Part shown: positions 1-8,920 of the stretch, one piece after another
Layout: every line of letters begins with the position of its first letter
Position numbering within the stretch: the stretch's first letter is position 1
Assembly (NCBI RefSeq): GCF_003049575.1
Contig: NZ_PYWI01000016.1
Span: 1-64,000 of the forward strand
Length of the DNA stretch: 64,000 bases
Reading direction: 5' to 3'
From: Lysinibacillus parviboronicapiens
GTDB taxonomy: Bacteria; Bacillota; Bacilli; Bacillales_A; Planococcaceae
Notes under the pieces: model-generated
Seen by the model: the letters and a program-made list of their open reading frames with translations, nothing else
What the model was told of the DNA's origin: nothing
Databases searched by the model: none
Position numbers and translations under genes: made by a program

Positions 1-73
1 ATAAGTACCCCAAATTCCCTTTTAAATACTCTTGAACAATCTTTAATTTAAAACCTTGGCTATATTTCGCCAT
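1..73 (-). CDS. IS3-family transposase OrfA, N-terminal fragment
   Basis: The first 24 codons of an ORF read MAKYSQGFKLKIVQEYLKGN and then LGYL, with the start ATG at 73-71. This is the usual N-terminus of IS150/IS3 OrfA, the helix-turn-helix protein that is fused by -1 frameshifting to the DDE transposase OrfB. A GGGGTG sequence lies 6 nt upstream of the start, inside the terminal hairpin. The gene leaves the window at base 1, so whether it is intact cannot be judged. Confidence 0.7.
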   Translation of the reverse strand, partial: MAKYSQGFKLKIVQEYLKGNLGYL

Positions 74-122
74 ACAAAAACACCCCAAAAGTTAGATTTA
101 TTACTCTAACTTTTGGGGTGCA
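1..122 (-). mobile_element. Left end of an IS3-family (IS150-like) insertion sequence, cut by window edge
   Basis: Read on the minus strand, the element starts at 122 with TGCACCCCAAAAGTTAGA, the TG-initiated terminus typical of IS3/IS150-group elements. It runs into a perfect 16-bp inverted repeat (81-96 with 105-120, 8-nt loop) and then a transposase start codon at 73. Such a hairpin just inside the end is common in this group and is thought to shield the transposase from outside transcription. The element lies 43 bp downstream of the guaC stop. The other end and any target duplication are outside the window. Confidence 0.75.
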
Positions 123-165
123 GCACCGAGCTAAAAATCTTGTTTGGGCTCATCTTATATTTTTG

Positions 166-1149
166 TTAGTATACTTTATCACCGTTAAAAATTGAGTTTT
201 TCACAATTACATAATCTACATTTCGAATAGCATCTAGCTTATTGCCGCCTGCATAGGAAATAGATGATTGAAGGTCTTGTTGCATTTCAATTAACGTATC
301 TTTTAGACTACCTTTATGTTCTACGTACATTTTTTTCCCTTCAACGTTTTTCTTTTCACCTTTTTGGAATTCTGAAGCAGAGCCAAAGTATTCTTTCACT
401 AATTTACCATCAATTTCAATTGTTTCACCTGGGGATTCCTCATGACCTGCAAATAGGGAACCGATCATCACCATTGAAGCACCAAAACGCACTGACTTTG
501 CAATATCGCCATTTGTCCGAATACCACCGTCAGCGATGATTGGTTTTGTCGCTGCTTTTGCACACCAACGTAGTGCTGCTAGTTGCCAACCACCTGTACC
601 GAATCCAGTTTTAATTTTTGTAATACATACTTTACCAGGTCCGATGCCTACTTTCGTAGCATCTGCACCAGCGTTTTCAAGTTCTCTTACAGCTTCAGGA
701 GTACCAACGTTCCCTGCGATGACAAAGCTATTCGGTAAAAACTTTTTAATATGCTGGATCATTCGAATAACAGCATTTGAGTGACCATGTGCAATATCGA
801 TTGTTATAAATTCAGGTACTAAACCAGCAGATGCTAGCTCTTCTACAAATGTATATTCTTCTTCTTTTACACCAACACTAATAGAAGCGATTAAACCACG
901 GCTTTGTAAATCTTTAATAAAATCTGTGCGCTTTTCTGGGTTGAAGCGATGCATAATATAAAAGTAACCGTTTTCAGCAAGTTTCACAGCAATATTTTCG
1001 TCGATGATTGTTTGCATGTTTGCAGGTACAACAGGAAGCTTAAATGTATGGCCACCAAGCGTGACAGATGTATCACATTGTGAACGGCTCTCTACGATAC
1101 ATTTTGCGGGAATTAGTTGAATATCTTCATAGTCAAATACGTTATCCAT
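166..1149 (-). CDS. guaC: GMP reductase
   Basis: The product converts GMP to IMP with NADPH in cytosolic purine salvage. The 327-residue protein is colinear with the B. subtilis GuaC/YumD that I recall: the opening [16 protein letters not shown], the active-site loop [17 protein letters not shown] with its cysteine near residue 175, and the C-terminal ending [11 protein letters not shown] chose ATG at 1149 because AGGAG sits 8 nt upstream; an in-frame GTG at 1158 overlaps that ribosome-binding site. The gene is monocistronic, with an IS3-type element just after its stop. A TTGACA/TAAATT promoter and two PurBox-like sites lie upstream. Confidence 0.96.
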   Translation of the reverse strand: MDNVFDYEDIQLIPAKCIVESRSQCDTSVTLGGHTFKLPVVPANMQTIIDENIAVKLAENGYFYIMHRFNPEKRTDFIKDLQSRGLIASISVGVKEEEYTFVEELASAGLVPEFITIDIAHGHSNAVIRMIQHIKKFLPNSFVIAGNVGTPEAVRELENAGADATKVGIGPGKVCITKIKTGFGTGGWQLAALRWCAKAATKPIIADGGIRTNGDIAKSVRFGASMVMIGSLFAGHEESPGETIEIDGKLVKEYFGSASEFQKGEKKNVEGKKMYVEHKGSLKDTLIEMQQDLQSSISYAGGNKLDAIRNVDYVIVKNSIFNGDKVY

Positions 1150-1162
1150 TATATACACTCCT

Positions 1163-1240
1163 AAAATACGAATATTTTTAAAGAATTAATTTAAATTGTT
1201 CGTCATTTGGTAATTTACATCATTTCTAAGGAAATGTCAA
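1163..1240 (-). promoter_or_regulatory. guaC promoter with two inverted PurBox-like sites
   Basis: On the minus strand TTGACA (1240-1235) and TAAATT (1217-1212) are 17 bp apart. The spacer contains the dyad CATTTC-TAAG-GAAATG (1221-1236). Downstream, AAATGACGAACAAT (minus, 1208-1195) differs at one defined position from the PurBox WAAWNCCGAACWWT, and AAAATACGAATATT (plus, 1163-1176) differs at two. The two sites are inverted with an 18-nt gap, as expected for PurR. B. subtilis guaC is listed in the PurR regulon; regulation here is inferred. Confidence 0.6.
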
Positions 1241-1457
1241 AGTTTTTAACAAAATAACTTAAAAATCTACTTTAGGTACATGAAAAGAACGGTTTACAGT
1301 TTATTAAAAAGGCTTTTTATAATAGCAAAATTGAAGATTTATAATAATCAACTCCATTTTTAGAAAGCAATTTAAATGTATATACGTAGGATTTGGCTTA
1401 TCATTCATCTTCCATGTACAATAGAATTGTTTCTAAAATGACAAAGGAGTGTTGGAA

Positions 1458-1877
1458 ATGGCAGTAGAGGTGTATTTAGTTTTTAATGGAAATTGTCGAG
1501 AAGCTGTATCGTTTTATGAGAAAGTTTTTAATACGGACAAGGCAGAAATTATGACATTCGGTGATTCACCGCAGAATCCAAATTATCAATTGCCAGAGGA
1601 AGCTAAGGATCTTGTTATGCATACGCGACTTTCGATTTTGGGTAGCAATGTTATGTTTTCGGATACTTTCCCAGGCTCGCCGTTTACAGTGGGCAACAAT
1701 GTAACATTAGCGATTGTCTTGGATGATGAAGCTCAGTTACGATCAGCTTATAAGGGGCTTAAAGAGGGTGGCAAGGTCAATATGGAGCTACAAGAAACTT
1801 TTTGGAGTAAATGCTACGGCTCATTGACTGATAAGTTTGGCATTGAATGGCAACTTAGTTACGAAGAAAGAAATTAA
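1458..1877 (+). CDS. VOC-fold protein, PhnB/3-demethylubiquinone-methyltransferase-like
   Basis: A 139-residue cytosolic protein with the pattern of PhnB-like glyoxalase-superfamily proteins: an opening VYLVFNGNCREAVSFYEKVF, a mid segment FGDSPQNPNYQLPEEAKDLVMH, and a C-terminal FWSKCYGSLTDKFGIEWQL. Members of this group are small dimeric beta-alpha-beta proteins whose substrates are mostly unknown, so no reaction is proposed. AAAGGAG is 8 nt before ATG 1458; an upstream in-frame GTG at 1449 overlaps that site and is rejected. The gene stands alone and ends at a strong terminator. Confidence 0.85.
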   Translation: MAVEVYLVFNGNCREAVSFYEKVFNTDKAEIMTFGDSPQNPNYQLPEEAKDLVMHTRLSILGSNVMFSDTFPGSPFTVGNNVTLAIVLDDEAQLRSAYKGLKEGGKVNMELQETFWSKCYGSLTDKFGIEWQLSYEERN

Positions 1878-1887
1878 TCATAATATA

Positions 1888-1935
1888 AAAAGCACGATGT
1901 AGCGGGGAAAGACCCTGAACATCGTGCTTTCTTTT
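1888..1935 (+). terminator. Rho-independent terminator after VOC gene
   Basis: AAAGCACGATGT (1889-1900) pairs with ACATCGTGCTTT (1919-1930) across an 18-nt loop and runs into CTTTT. It lies 11 nt after the stop codon. The arms are A/T-flanked on both sides, so it may also serve the convergent chemoreceptor gene. Confidence 0.85.
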
Positions 1936-2036
1936 GGTTAAGGAAACGATTTTTGCAAAGATAACATAGGAACAATGTTTAATGTTTGCAAGTAGTTATT
2001 TAGATTTATATTTATATTTATATTGTGCATTTGTTT

Positions 2037-3986
2037 TTAGTATTTAAAGCGTTTTACAAAGGTTTGTAATTCATCGGACATATCTAGAAGTGATTTTGCA
2101 GCCATAGCCATTTCTTGCATAGAGGACAATGTTTGCTCAGTGGAAGCAGCAACCTCCTCTGAAGCAGCAGCATTAAGTTTAGCATGGTCTGTTAGCTCTA
2201 CAGCAGTTGCAGTTACTTCTTCGACTACAGCTGACATTTCCTGTGCAGAAGCAGATATGTCCTCCATTTTCGGTGCAATATTACGTAGACTTTCTAGGAT
2301 GTTCGCGAATTTTTCGCTCGTATCTTGAGAGAGCTGTAAACCGTCCTGAACATCTGTAGAGGCCTTTATCATTGTTTGCACAGATTTCGCAGTATCTTGC
2401 TGAATCCCGGTAATCAATGAAGAAATTTGTTCAGCAGATTGATGTGATTGTTCAGCTAATTTTCGTACTTCATCTGCAACTACAGCAAAGCCTTTACCAT
2501 GTTCACCTGCTCGAGCGGCTTCAATAGCTGCGTTTAGTGCAAGTAAGTTTGTTTGGTCTGAAATAGCACTAATAATCTCTAAAATAGAACCAATTTCTTT
2601 TGTTCTATCGTAGAGAGATTTGATCATGTAGTCGGACTGGGTAACAGATTCATTAATAGAAATCATCTGGTTTACGGTACGTTCTACTGATCTACCACCT
2701 TCATCTGCCTGTTGAATGGCATGATTAGAAAGATCGGATACTTGCATAGAACTATCTGCTACTTCAACGATTCCTTTTGCGATTTCTTCAATAGAAATAG
2801 CATTTTGATCAATACCCGTTGTTTGCTTTTCTGCACTTATAGCCACTTGTTGCATGGCTTGCGTAACTTGTTCTGAAGAAGCAATATTTTGCTCCGCATT
2901 TGCCGATAATCCTTGTGCAGAGATTTGTACATGATTGGCGCTTTGATCAACGTTACGAATGAGTTTTTTTAGGCTAACTTTCATCGCAATAAATGCTTGA
3001 CTAAGCTGTCCAATTTCATCTTTCGAATGGACATCAATGAACTCGGTGAGATCGCCTTCACTAATTTTTAAGGCACTTTCTTTTAGTCGATTAATTGGTT
3101 TGACAATGCTTTGGATCATGTAAAGCATAAAAACAACACCAACAATAATTGAAACGACGATGATGATTAAGTTGACATTAAAGGTTGTAGCTGCAGCCTT
3201 CGTCGCCTCTGCAGAAAACATTGTTCCAACAACCTTCCAACCGGTTAGCTTATTAGTCATAAATTGTAGCTGACGATCATTTTCAATGATAGTACCGCTC
3301 TCTTTCTCATAAATCTTTGCTATATAGGTTTCGGTTGCCTCCATACCACTTTCTTTATCGGGCTGGGCAATATAAATTTTGTTGCTATCTAAAAGAGATG
3401 CAAAACCAGTTTCTCCAATGCGTATATCATTCGTGATGTTGCTCAATGTAGAAATATTGAGATCTAACCCGATTACACCTGAACCGTCCTGTAAAGCCTG
3501 TGTAATGGTAATAACAATATCACCTGAAGTCTGTGTGACATAGGGCGCAGTGATAGTGATTTGGCCTTTGTTCTCTAATGCTTGCTTATACCAAGGTCTT
3601 GTTCGAGGGTCAAAATCACTAGGGTACTCTTGCGCTGGCTCGTCCAATAGTTTTCCATCAGCTGTACCTATATAGATGAGTTCAACCTCTGGATGCATAT
3701 TGGTATATTCGTGTAATAGCGATTTAAGCTCGGACATCCTATTTTCTTGTAAATAAGATTGATTGAGCTTTTTTGTAAAATATTGAACGTCTTCAACTTT
3801 CGGTTCAATGGTGTTTGTAATATTCGTGTTGAGCATGCGAATGCTTTCAGCGGTGCTTGCTTGCTGTTCCTTCAAAATTTGCTTTCCAGCACTATGATAA
3901 GAAACGATGCCTACAAGTAATGTTGGAATAATAAGCATAGCCAAAAATGAAAAAATGAGCTTTTTCCTTAAACTTAGAAGTTTCAC
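2037..3986 (-). CDS. Methyl-accepting chemotaxis protein with dCache sensor domain
   Basis: A transmembrane chemoreceptor that would signal to CheA/CheW. Visible parts, in order: a first membrane helix near residues 9-30, an extracellular dCache-like domain (residues about 35-265, including [15 protein letters not shown]), a second membrane helix ([19 protein letters not shown]), a HAMP linker, and a long helical signalling domain whose tip reads [20 protein letters not shown]. It resembles the B. subtilis McpA/McpB/TlpA group; the ligand is unknown. I prefer GTG at 3986, which has GTGAGG 9 nt upstream; the longer reading from GTG 4001 adds five residues and has no ribosome-binding site. The gene is monocistronic. 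Confidence 0.93.
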   Translation of the reverse strand: MKLLSLRKKLIFSFLAMLIIPTLLVGIVSYHSAGKQILKEQQASTAESIRMLNTNITNTIEPKVEDVQYFTKKLNQSYLQENRMSELKSLLHEYTNMHPEVELIYIGTADGKLLDEPAQEYPSDFDPRTRPWYKQALENKGQITITAPYVTQTSGDIVITITQALQDGSGVIGLDLNISTLSNITNDIRIGETGFASLLDSNKIYIAQPDKESGMEATETYIAKIYEKESGTIIENDRQLQFMTNKLTGWKVVGTMFSAEATKAAATTFNVNLIIIVVSIIVGVVFMLYMIQSIVKPINRLKESALKISEGDLTEFIDVHSKDEIGQLSQAFIAMKVSLKKLIRNVDQSANHVQISAQGLSANAEQNIASSEQVTQAMQQVAISAEKQTTGIDQNAISIEEIAKGIVEVADSSMQVSDLSNHAIQQADEGGRSVERTVNQMISINESVTQSDYMIKSLYDRTKEIGSILEIISAISDQTNLLALNAAIEAARAGEHGKGFAVVADEVRKLAEQSHQSAEQISSLITGIQQDTAKSVQTMIKASTDVQDGLQLSQDTSEKFANILESLRNIAPKMEDISASAQEMSAVVEEVTATAVELTDHAKLNAAASEEVAASTEQTLSSMQEMAMAAKSLLDMSDELQTFVKRFKY

Positions 3987-4309
3987 TTGTTTGTTCCTCA
4001 CTATTATTATGATGTATTGTTCTATACTTTTCCTTAGAAGGAAATAAATATGACTAACTTATTTTATCAAAAATTAATAGAGTAGATACACATTTTGAGA
4101 AAGAGCTACATAAATGACAGAAGTCATCCAAAAAACAAGCGGAAATGGTTTTAAAATGATTATTTTAGAAAGAGTGATTCTAAAAGAATGAACATGAAGT
4201 AGTGATAAAAAGAATAAATGATGAAAAAAACTGAATGATTTAGCCTTTTTGTGTGAAGGATAACTAGCAGATTGTTGTATACTAATGCTCAAAGGAGGAG
4301 GAATTTATT
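3987..4309. other. Intergenic region between divergent genes, no gene seen
   Basis: This AT-rich stretch separates the chemoreceptor from the following VOC gene. A 72-codon minus-strand reading frame (4292-4074) exists but has no ribosome-binding site and a low-complexity composition. A TATACT at 4278-4283 could be a -10 for the downstream gene, but no convincing -35 was found. Confidence 0.5.
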
Positions 4310-4684
4310 ATGATTCAACAAATCGGACAAGTTATGTTATATGTGAATGATCAAGATGCCGCTGTAAAGTTTTGGACAGAGAAAATTGGATTTATCGTAG
4401 TAGCTGAACAGGAAGAGGCGGGGATGCGATGGATTGAAATTGCGCCATCTAAGAAAGCGCAAACGAGCTTCGTTCTTCACAATAAAGAAGCCATTGCAAA
4501 AATGCAGCCAGAATTAAATTTAGAGACACCTTCTATTATGTTTTACGCAGAGAATCTAACAGAGCTATATCAGGATTTTCAAACAAAGGGAATAATAGTT
4601 GGCGATTTAGTAACGATGCCAATGGGTAGAGTTTTTAATTTTGCTGATCACGAAAATAATTATTTTGCATTAGTTGAAAAATAA
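4310..4684 (+). CDS. VOC-fold glyoxalase/bleomycin-resistance-like protein
   Basis: A 124-residue single-domain VOC protein: opening IGQVMLYVNDQDAAVKFWTEKIGF, a middle WIEIAPSKKAQTSFVL, and the closing FNFADHENNYFALVE, which supplies the conserved glutamate region of metal-binding members. Family relatives include glyoxalase I-like and antibiotic-sequestering proteins; the substrate cannot be read from sequence. AAAGGAGGAGG lies 8 nt upstream of the ATG. It is monocistronic and followed by a GC-rich dyad repeat. It differs from the VOC protein at 1458, so the two are not a recent duplication. Confidence 0.85.
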   Translation: MIQQIGQVMLYVNDQDAAVKFWTEKIGFIVVAEQEEAGMRWIEIAPSKKAQTSFVLHNKEAIAKMQPELNLETPSIMFYAENLTELYQDFQTKGIIVGDLVTMPMGRVFNFADHENNYFALVEK

Positions 4685-4741
4685 TACGTAAAGGCTGATT
4701 TAAAAAGGCCTTCAAATAATAACGACTTTTGCCTATATAGT

Positions 4742-4850
4742 AAAAATCCGCATCGCTTTCCGCGGGCAAGGCATGAGCCGCATCGCGCGTTAACGCTCCC
4801 TGCTGGGACTCATGCTCTTGCTTTTCCGGCAGGAGTCTACGCGGATTTTA
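4742..4850. repeat. GC-rich dyad repeat (REP/MITE-like)
   Basis: A 109-bp GC-rich island in AT-rich DNA, bounded by AAAATCCGC (4743-4751) and GCGGATTTT (4841-4849). The arms are imperfect inverted copies: GGCAAGGCATGAG on the left matches CTCATGCTCTTGC on the right when reversed. The whole can fold into a long cruciform-like hairpin. It resembles, from memory, a dispersed intergenic repeat found in Bacillales genomes. It encodes nothing. Confidence 0.65.
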
Positions 4851-4919
4851 CCTTTAAATCAAAAAATAACATAACTAGAAAAACATCAGCATATTGTTTT
4901 TACTTTTGGGACAGTCCAT

Positions 4920-5663
4920 TTACGATAAATCCTCCCCATAAATTGCGGCTGTTTGTCGTTCAACGACAAATTGTTGGCCATTCCATTTTAGAACATTTTC
5001 AATATAGCCTAAACCGTCGGCGTGGTATCTGCCTGCTATTGCTTGAAATGCTAAAATCTCATATGTCCCGTCACGGTCAAAATCAATTGGGTATAATCCG
5101 CTAATTGGATCGACCCATCCTTCAATCGGTTGTTTCAATGTCCCATCCTTATGATAAATTTCAGCTAAATAATCTTGCCCTTTATAGTGCAAATCGAGAA
5201 TGTATAGTTTTTTTGGATTCATGCTTCTGACAGAGGCTTTATAGTTATTTTCATAGTTTACAGTATACTTTAGCGTATTATTAAAAGCTTCTGTATCAAA
5301 AATAGAGCGCACTTTTCCATTTTGCGATGAAAAAATTTCCCCATTGATAATACCTCCACTACCGCCAGTATCAGATACAACTAAAATATCTTCGATATGA
5401 TTACCCGTAAAATTACCTAGAAAAATAGTTGGATTATAGCCCACATTCTCTTTCAGCATTATTTGTTCAAATTGTCGTGTTGGGCCGTAAAAAATAGCAA
5501 GTGTTAAATTTCGCCAAAGTGGACTATCAGGCGATTTAGTGCCCATTAAAAATATTGTTTCAAAAAACCCATCTCCATTTATATCGCCAAATTTTGTTTG
5601 AATAATTTGAGGGGACATCTGTGGAATAGAGGTAATACTTGCTGAGGGATTAATATTGGTCAT
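4920..5663 (-). CDS. FG-GAP/VCBS-repeat-like protein of unknown function
   Basis: A 247-residue protein without signal peptide or membrane helix. It carries motifs of FG-GAP/integrin-alpha-like blades: FGDINGDGFFETIFL near residues 25-39 (a DxNxDG calcium-loop pattern), LGNFTGNHIEDILVVSDTGG, and PIDFDRDGTYEILAFQAIAG near 195-214, suggesting a partial beta-propeller. Such proteins are usually exported, so a cytosolic form or non-classical release is unclear. AGAGGTGT precedes ATG 5663 by a short spacer; 18 extra codons upstream lack a ribosome-binding site. It is monocistronic. I do not recognise a named family beyond the repeat. Confidence 0.7.
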   Translation of the reverse strand: MTNINPSASITSIPQMSPQIIQTKFGDINGDGFFETIFLMGTKSPDSPLWRNLTLAIFYGPTRQFEQIMLKENVGYNPTIFLGNFTGNHIEDILVVSDTGGSGGIINGEIFSSQNGKVRSIFDTEAFNNTLKYTVNYENNYKASVRSMNPKKLYILDLHYKGQDYLAEIYHKDGTLKQPIEGWVDPISGLYPIDFDRDGTYEILAFQAIAGRYHADGLGYIENVLKWNGQQFVVERQTAAIYGEDLS

Positions 5664-6032
5664 ACATACACCTCTTTCTTTAGTTTTAGCATATGTTGTA
5701 AATACAGCTTGGTGCATAAAATAGCTAACAAATAATTATTGCGCGGGAAATTGTGTCTGGATTTCGAATTGTAAAAAATCAAGCTTTGCATACTGTTGTC
5801 CCGCGGATTCTTTGAAAAGAACGACAGGTCAATTTAAAACCTATAAAACTTACAAAAAAACTTGTAATTAATTATTGACAACTTAACATGTTGAAAGTAT
5901 TATAATGTCAATGAATCAGAAAATTCAGTACCACACATGATCTCACTATCAAATGTAGTTAGAGGTTTTTTTTACATCATTAATTCTTAGTAAATATATA
6001 TGTTTTATATATTTTAGGAAGAAGGAGATTTT
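5664..6032. other. Regulatory intergenic region before the acyl-CoA dehydrogenase/ABC operon
   Basis: Between divergent genes. It holds the promoter at 5875-5903, the small dyad TGAAT-N6-ATTCA (5912-5927) just downstream of the -10, and a distant pair GCGGGA (5743-5748)/TCCCGC (5810-5815) that could close a loop of about 60 nt. The leader does not show S-box or T-box motifs. Confidence 0.45.
5875..5903 (+). promoter_or_regulatory. SigA-type promoter of the sulfur/amino-acid operon
   Basis: TTGACA (5875-5880), a 17-bp spacer and TATTAT (5898-5903). The spacer contains CAAC-N7-GTTG. A leader of roughly 120 nt separates it from the TTG start at 6033; it includes a run of eight T residues but no clear stem before it. 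Confidence 0.7.
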
Positions 6033-7202
6033 TTGAAGGATTTATTTATTAAAACAAAGCAACAGCATCATTGGATGGGACAGCTAACATCGATTGCAGA
6101 GCAGATTAAAGCTCAGGCTGTAGAGGTCGATGAACAATCTCGTTTTCCTTTTGAAGCACATAAACTGCTTTTGCAAATTGGTTATCCTAAATTGACATTA
6201 CCGAAAGAATATGGCGGTGAAGGATTATCCGTTTACGATATGGTACTCATTCAAGAAACATTGGCTAGTTATGACGAAAATGCATCACTTTCTTTGGGCT
6301 GGACATTAGGTGTTGTTGGTGAAATATATGAAAAGAAATTATGGTCAGATAATTTACTGGAGACGTTCGCGTTGGAAGTAAAAAAAGGTGCCATTGTGAA
6401 TAGAGCGGTAAGTGAAGCAGCTACTGGCAGTCCAACACGTGGTGGTCGTCCAGGCACAAATGCTGTGGCGACATCAGATGGCTGGCTTTTAAATGGGCGT
6501 AAAATATTTACGACGGCATCACCGGTACTTGATTACTTCTTAACCTCTGCTTGGATTGAGGAAAAAGAGCAAATAGGTTTCTTCCTCATTCATAAAGATG
6601 TGCAAGGAGTTTCTATTGAAGAAAATTGGGAAATGTCTGCAATGCGTGGCACCAGTAGTCATGATTTAGTGTTAAAGGATGTCATTGTTTCTAAGGATTA
6701 TTTAGTTGAACTGCCGAATCATCCAAGTGGTGGCAAAATAAACGGCTGGATTTTACACATTCCTGCAACTTACTTAGGCATTGCGCAAGCGGCTAGGGAC
6801 TATGCTCTGCATTTTGCAAATCATCATCAACCAAATAGTTTAAATGCGCCAATTAGTACTTTACCAAATGTGCAACAACTGTTAGGTGATATAGAGTTGA
6901 AACTCCATCAAGCCCGCTTTGTACTGTATGGAGTGGCAGAAGCTTATGATGATGCTGTTAGACGGAATACTTTAACGAATGAAATGGCTGTTGCAAAGCA
7001 CACGGTAACGAATTTAGCTATAGATATCGTAGATAAGGCGATGCGTGTTGTAGGTGCAAAAAGCTTACAACTTACTAATCCACTACAACGCTATTATCGA
7101 AATGTGCGTGCGGGATTACATAATCCACCGATGGATGACATGACAATTATCAAATTAGCAACAGCTGCTATTGAGCAACAGAAATTAAATGAAAATAAAT
7201 GA
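6033..7202 (+). CDS. Acyl-CoA dehydrogenase-family flavoprotein (SfnB/DszC-like)
   Basis: A 389-residue protein with the acyl-CoA dehydrogenase fold: an N-terminal helical domain (LTLPKEYGGEGLSVYDMVL), a central FAD-binding beta domain (LNGRKIFTTASP, then AMRGTSSHDLVLKDV), and a C-terminal helical domain ending with RYYRNVRAGLHNPP. The last motif, with no obvious catalytic glutamate, is like the monooxygenase/desulfurisation branch (DszC, SfnB) rather than beta-oxidation enzymes. It starts with TTG, with GAAGGAG 5 nt upstream. It is the first gene of the operon with a cystine-type ABC importer, which suggests oxidation of an imported sulfur or amino-acid derivative; that role is inference. 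Confidence 0.82.
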   Translation: MKDLFIKTKQQHHWMGQLTSIAEQIKAQAVEVDEQSRFPFEAHKLLLQIGYPKLTLPKEYGGEGLSVYDMVLIQETLASYDENASLSLGWTLGVVGEIYEKKLWSDNLLETFALEVKKGAIVNRAVSEAATGSPTRGGRPGTNAVATSDGWLLNGRKIFTTASPVLDYFLTSAWIEEKEQIGFFLIHKDVQGVSIEENWEMSAMRGTSSHDLVLKDVIVSKDYLVELPNHPSGGKINGWILHIPATYLGIAQAARDYALHFANHHQPNSLNAPISTLPNVQQLLGDIELKLHQARFVLYGVAEAYDDAVRRNTLTNEMAVAKHTVTNLAIDIVDKAMRVVGAKSLQLTNPLQRYYRNVRAGLHNPPMDDMTIIKLATAAIEQQKLNENK

Positions 7203-7231
7203 TCAAACATTGACAATAAGGGGAAATGCAT

Positions 7232-8101
7232 ATGTTTAAGCGAAAGAAAAAAGTACTTCAATTTGCAGCTATCTGGTTAGCATCAATTGCTATTTTAGCA
7301 GGATGTAATTCAGGAGAAACTTCAAATAAAGACACAGAAGATGGCGATAAAGTTCGTACAGTTAAGGTTGCGTATGATCAAGCATCCAAGCCTATTAGTT
7401 ATATTGACGATAATGGCAATCCAACTGGCTATGATGTAGAAGTAATGAAACTTGTAGATGAGCTATTACCAGAATACGAGTTTGAATATGTAGGGACAAC
7501 AAGTGATGATTTACTGATTGGTGTCGAGCAAGGCAAATATCAAGTTGGGGTAAAAAATGCATTCTTTACACAAGAGCGCACAGAAAAGTTTATTTTCCCA
7601 AAAGAGTTTTTAGGGTTAAGTAGTGCAGGTTTAGTGTTACGTAAAGAAGATGAAGGCCTAAAAACATTGGCAGACTTTGCAACAAAGGGCTATTCATTAG
7701 CACCAATTGCTGCAAACAATGCACAGTATACAATTATTGATGAGTACAATAAAGCAAATCCGAATAATGAAGTGAAATTACAAGCTGGAGATGCGTTCAC
7801 TGTGGATGTCGTGCAGTGGGTAAATGAAGGCCGTGTTGACGGTGGTGTGATGATTGAAGGTCCGTTCAAACAACAAGTATTAGCAGAAGAGGGCCCCTAT
7901 TATAATTTAAAAGATGAAGTAGTGTACAACGAATTCGCAGTGATTAAAACATGGCCTTTGTTCAATAAAAAAGAACAAGAATTTGCAGATGCATATGATA
8001 AAGCTATAGCACAAGTTAAAGAGCAAAAGAAAACAAGTGACTTAAGCACAAAGTTTTATGGCCGTGATTTATTTGAAGTGTTAGAAAACGTAAATCGATA
8101 A
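7232..8101 (+). CDS. Amino-acid ABC transporter substrate-binding lipoprotein (cystine type)
   Basis: A family-3 solute-binding protein of 289 residues, anchored outside the membrane. The signal peptide ends in the lipobox LAGC (cysteine near residue 25). The binding domain shows YIDDNGNPTGYDVEVMKLVD and the later ERTEKFIFPKEF. It is nearest in style to TcyJ/TcyK and YxeM binding proteins for cystine and S-modified cysteines. ATG 7232 has AAGGGG at 8 nt; ATG 7226 is too close. It lies 29 bp after the flavoprotein gene and is separated from the permeases by a hairpin. Confidence 0.9.
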   Translation: MFKRKKKVLQFAAIWLASIAILAGCNSGETSNKDTEDGDKVRTVKVAYDQASKPISYIDDNGNPTGYDVEVMKLVDELLPEYEFEYVGTTSDDLLIGVEQGKYQVGVKNAFFTQERTEKFIFPKEFLGLSSAGLVLRKEDEGLKTLADFATKGYSLAPIAANNAQYTIIDEYNKANPNNEVKLQAGDAFTVDVVQWVNEGRVDGGVMIEGPFKQQVLAEEGPYYNLKDEVVYNEFAVIKTWPLFNKKEQEFADAYDKAIAQVKEQKKTSDLSTKFYGRDLFEVLENVNR

Positions 8102-8109
8102 TGATTTAA

Positions 8110-8144
8110 AGGCTGTTGAGTCAGTGAACTCAGCAGTCTTTCTT
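8110..8144 (+). terminator. Intra-operon hairpin/partial terminator
   Basis: GCTGTTGAGT (8112-8121) pairs with ACTCAGCAGT (8128-8137), including G-U pairs, and is followed by CTTTCTT. It sits between the binding-protein gene and the permeases, where a leaky terminator or 3'-end stabiliser commonly keeps binding-protein mRNA in excess. Confidence 0.65.
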
Positions 8145-8200
8145 AATAACAGGAGCACTTAGGCAATATTGAATAAACATTTATAAAAGTTGGTGAGGAA

Positions 8201-8908
8201 ATGGATAAATACTTTGATGCTTCGTATATATGGAATGCTATTCCCGTATTATTGCCGTTTTTAAAAGTTACCTTTTTAGTTGCAGGGTCCTCCATAGTAC
8301 TAGGCACACTGTTCGGCTTGCTATTAGCGGCTGCAAAGTTAAGTTCACTAAAAGTACTACAAAAATCAGCAAATTTCTATACAACTATTATGCGGTGTAC
8401 GCCATCTATCGTCCTATTATTCCTCGTGTATTATGGCGTACCCGCATTAGCAGAAAACTTCGGCCTAAATCTACATTCGATTGAAACAGCCTTCTTTGTC
8501 GTAGTTACTTTCACATTGCAGTTCGCAGCCATCATGTCCGAGGTTATTCGCTCTTCCTATTTGGCGATTAATAAAGGGCAATTTGAGGCTGCTGTCAGTG
8601 TAGGATTAACACCATTTCAGGCATATCGTCGTATTATCTTTCCGCAGGCTCTTGTTATCGCATTGCCGAACTTTGGAAATGGCATGATCGCATTGCTACA
8701 GGAGGGTGCACTTGCTTACACAATTGGTTTAATTGATATTGTAGGGAAGGCAAATTTAATTATTGCCAGCAATATTAATGCACATGCGCTTGAAATATAT
8801 ATCGCACTTGCAATTGTTTATTGGGTGCTATCTATTATTATTGAAAAATTCTTTGCTATGTTAGAAAAGTTTTTCAGCAAGGGTAAAAAAACATTAGAAA
8901 CAACGTAA
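8201..8908 (+). CDS. Amino-acid ABC transporter permease (first of two)
   Basis: A 235-residue polytopic inner-membrane protein of the HisM/TcyL family. The EAA-type cytoplasmic loop that contacts the ATPase reads [22 protein letters not shown] near residues 128-149. About five hydrophobic segments are visible. GTGAGGA precedes the ATG. It pairs with the next permease, 12 bp downstream, to form a heterodimeric channel like TcyL/TcyM. Confidence 0.9.
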   Translation: MDKYFDASYIWNAIPVLLPFLKVTFLVAGSSIVLGTLFGLLLAAAKLSSLKVLQKSANFYTTIMRCTPSIVLLFLVYYGVPALAENFGLNLHSIETAFFVVVTFTLQFAAIMSEVIRSSYLAINKGQFEAAVSVGLTPFQAYRRIIFPQALVIALPNFGNGMIALLQEGALAYTIGLIDIVGKANLIIASNINAHALEIYIALAIVYWVLSIIIEKFFAMLEKFFSKGKKTLETT

Positions 8909-8920
8909 GGAGGCGTAATC

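Noticed and set aside
4074-4292. 72-codon minus-strand reading frame before the second VOC gene
   Set aside because: No ribosome-binding site, low-complexity hydrophobic composition and position in a divergent control region.
5905-6032. Possible S-box or T-box riboswitch in the leader of the sulfur-type operon
   Set aside because: None of the conserved core sequences of those elements could be found.
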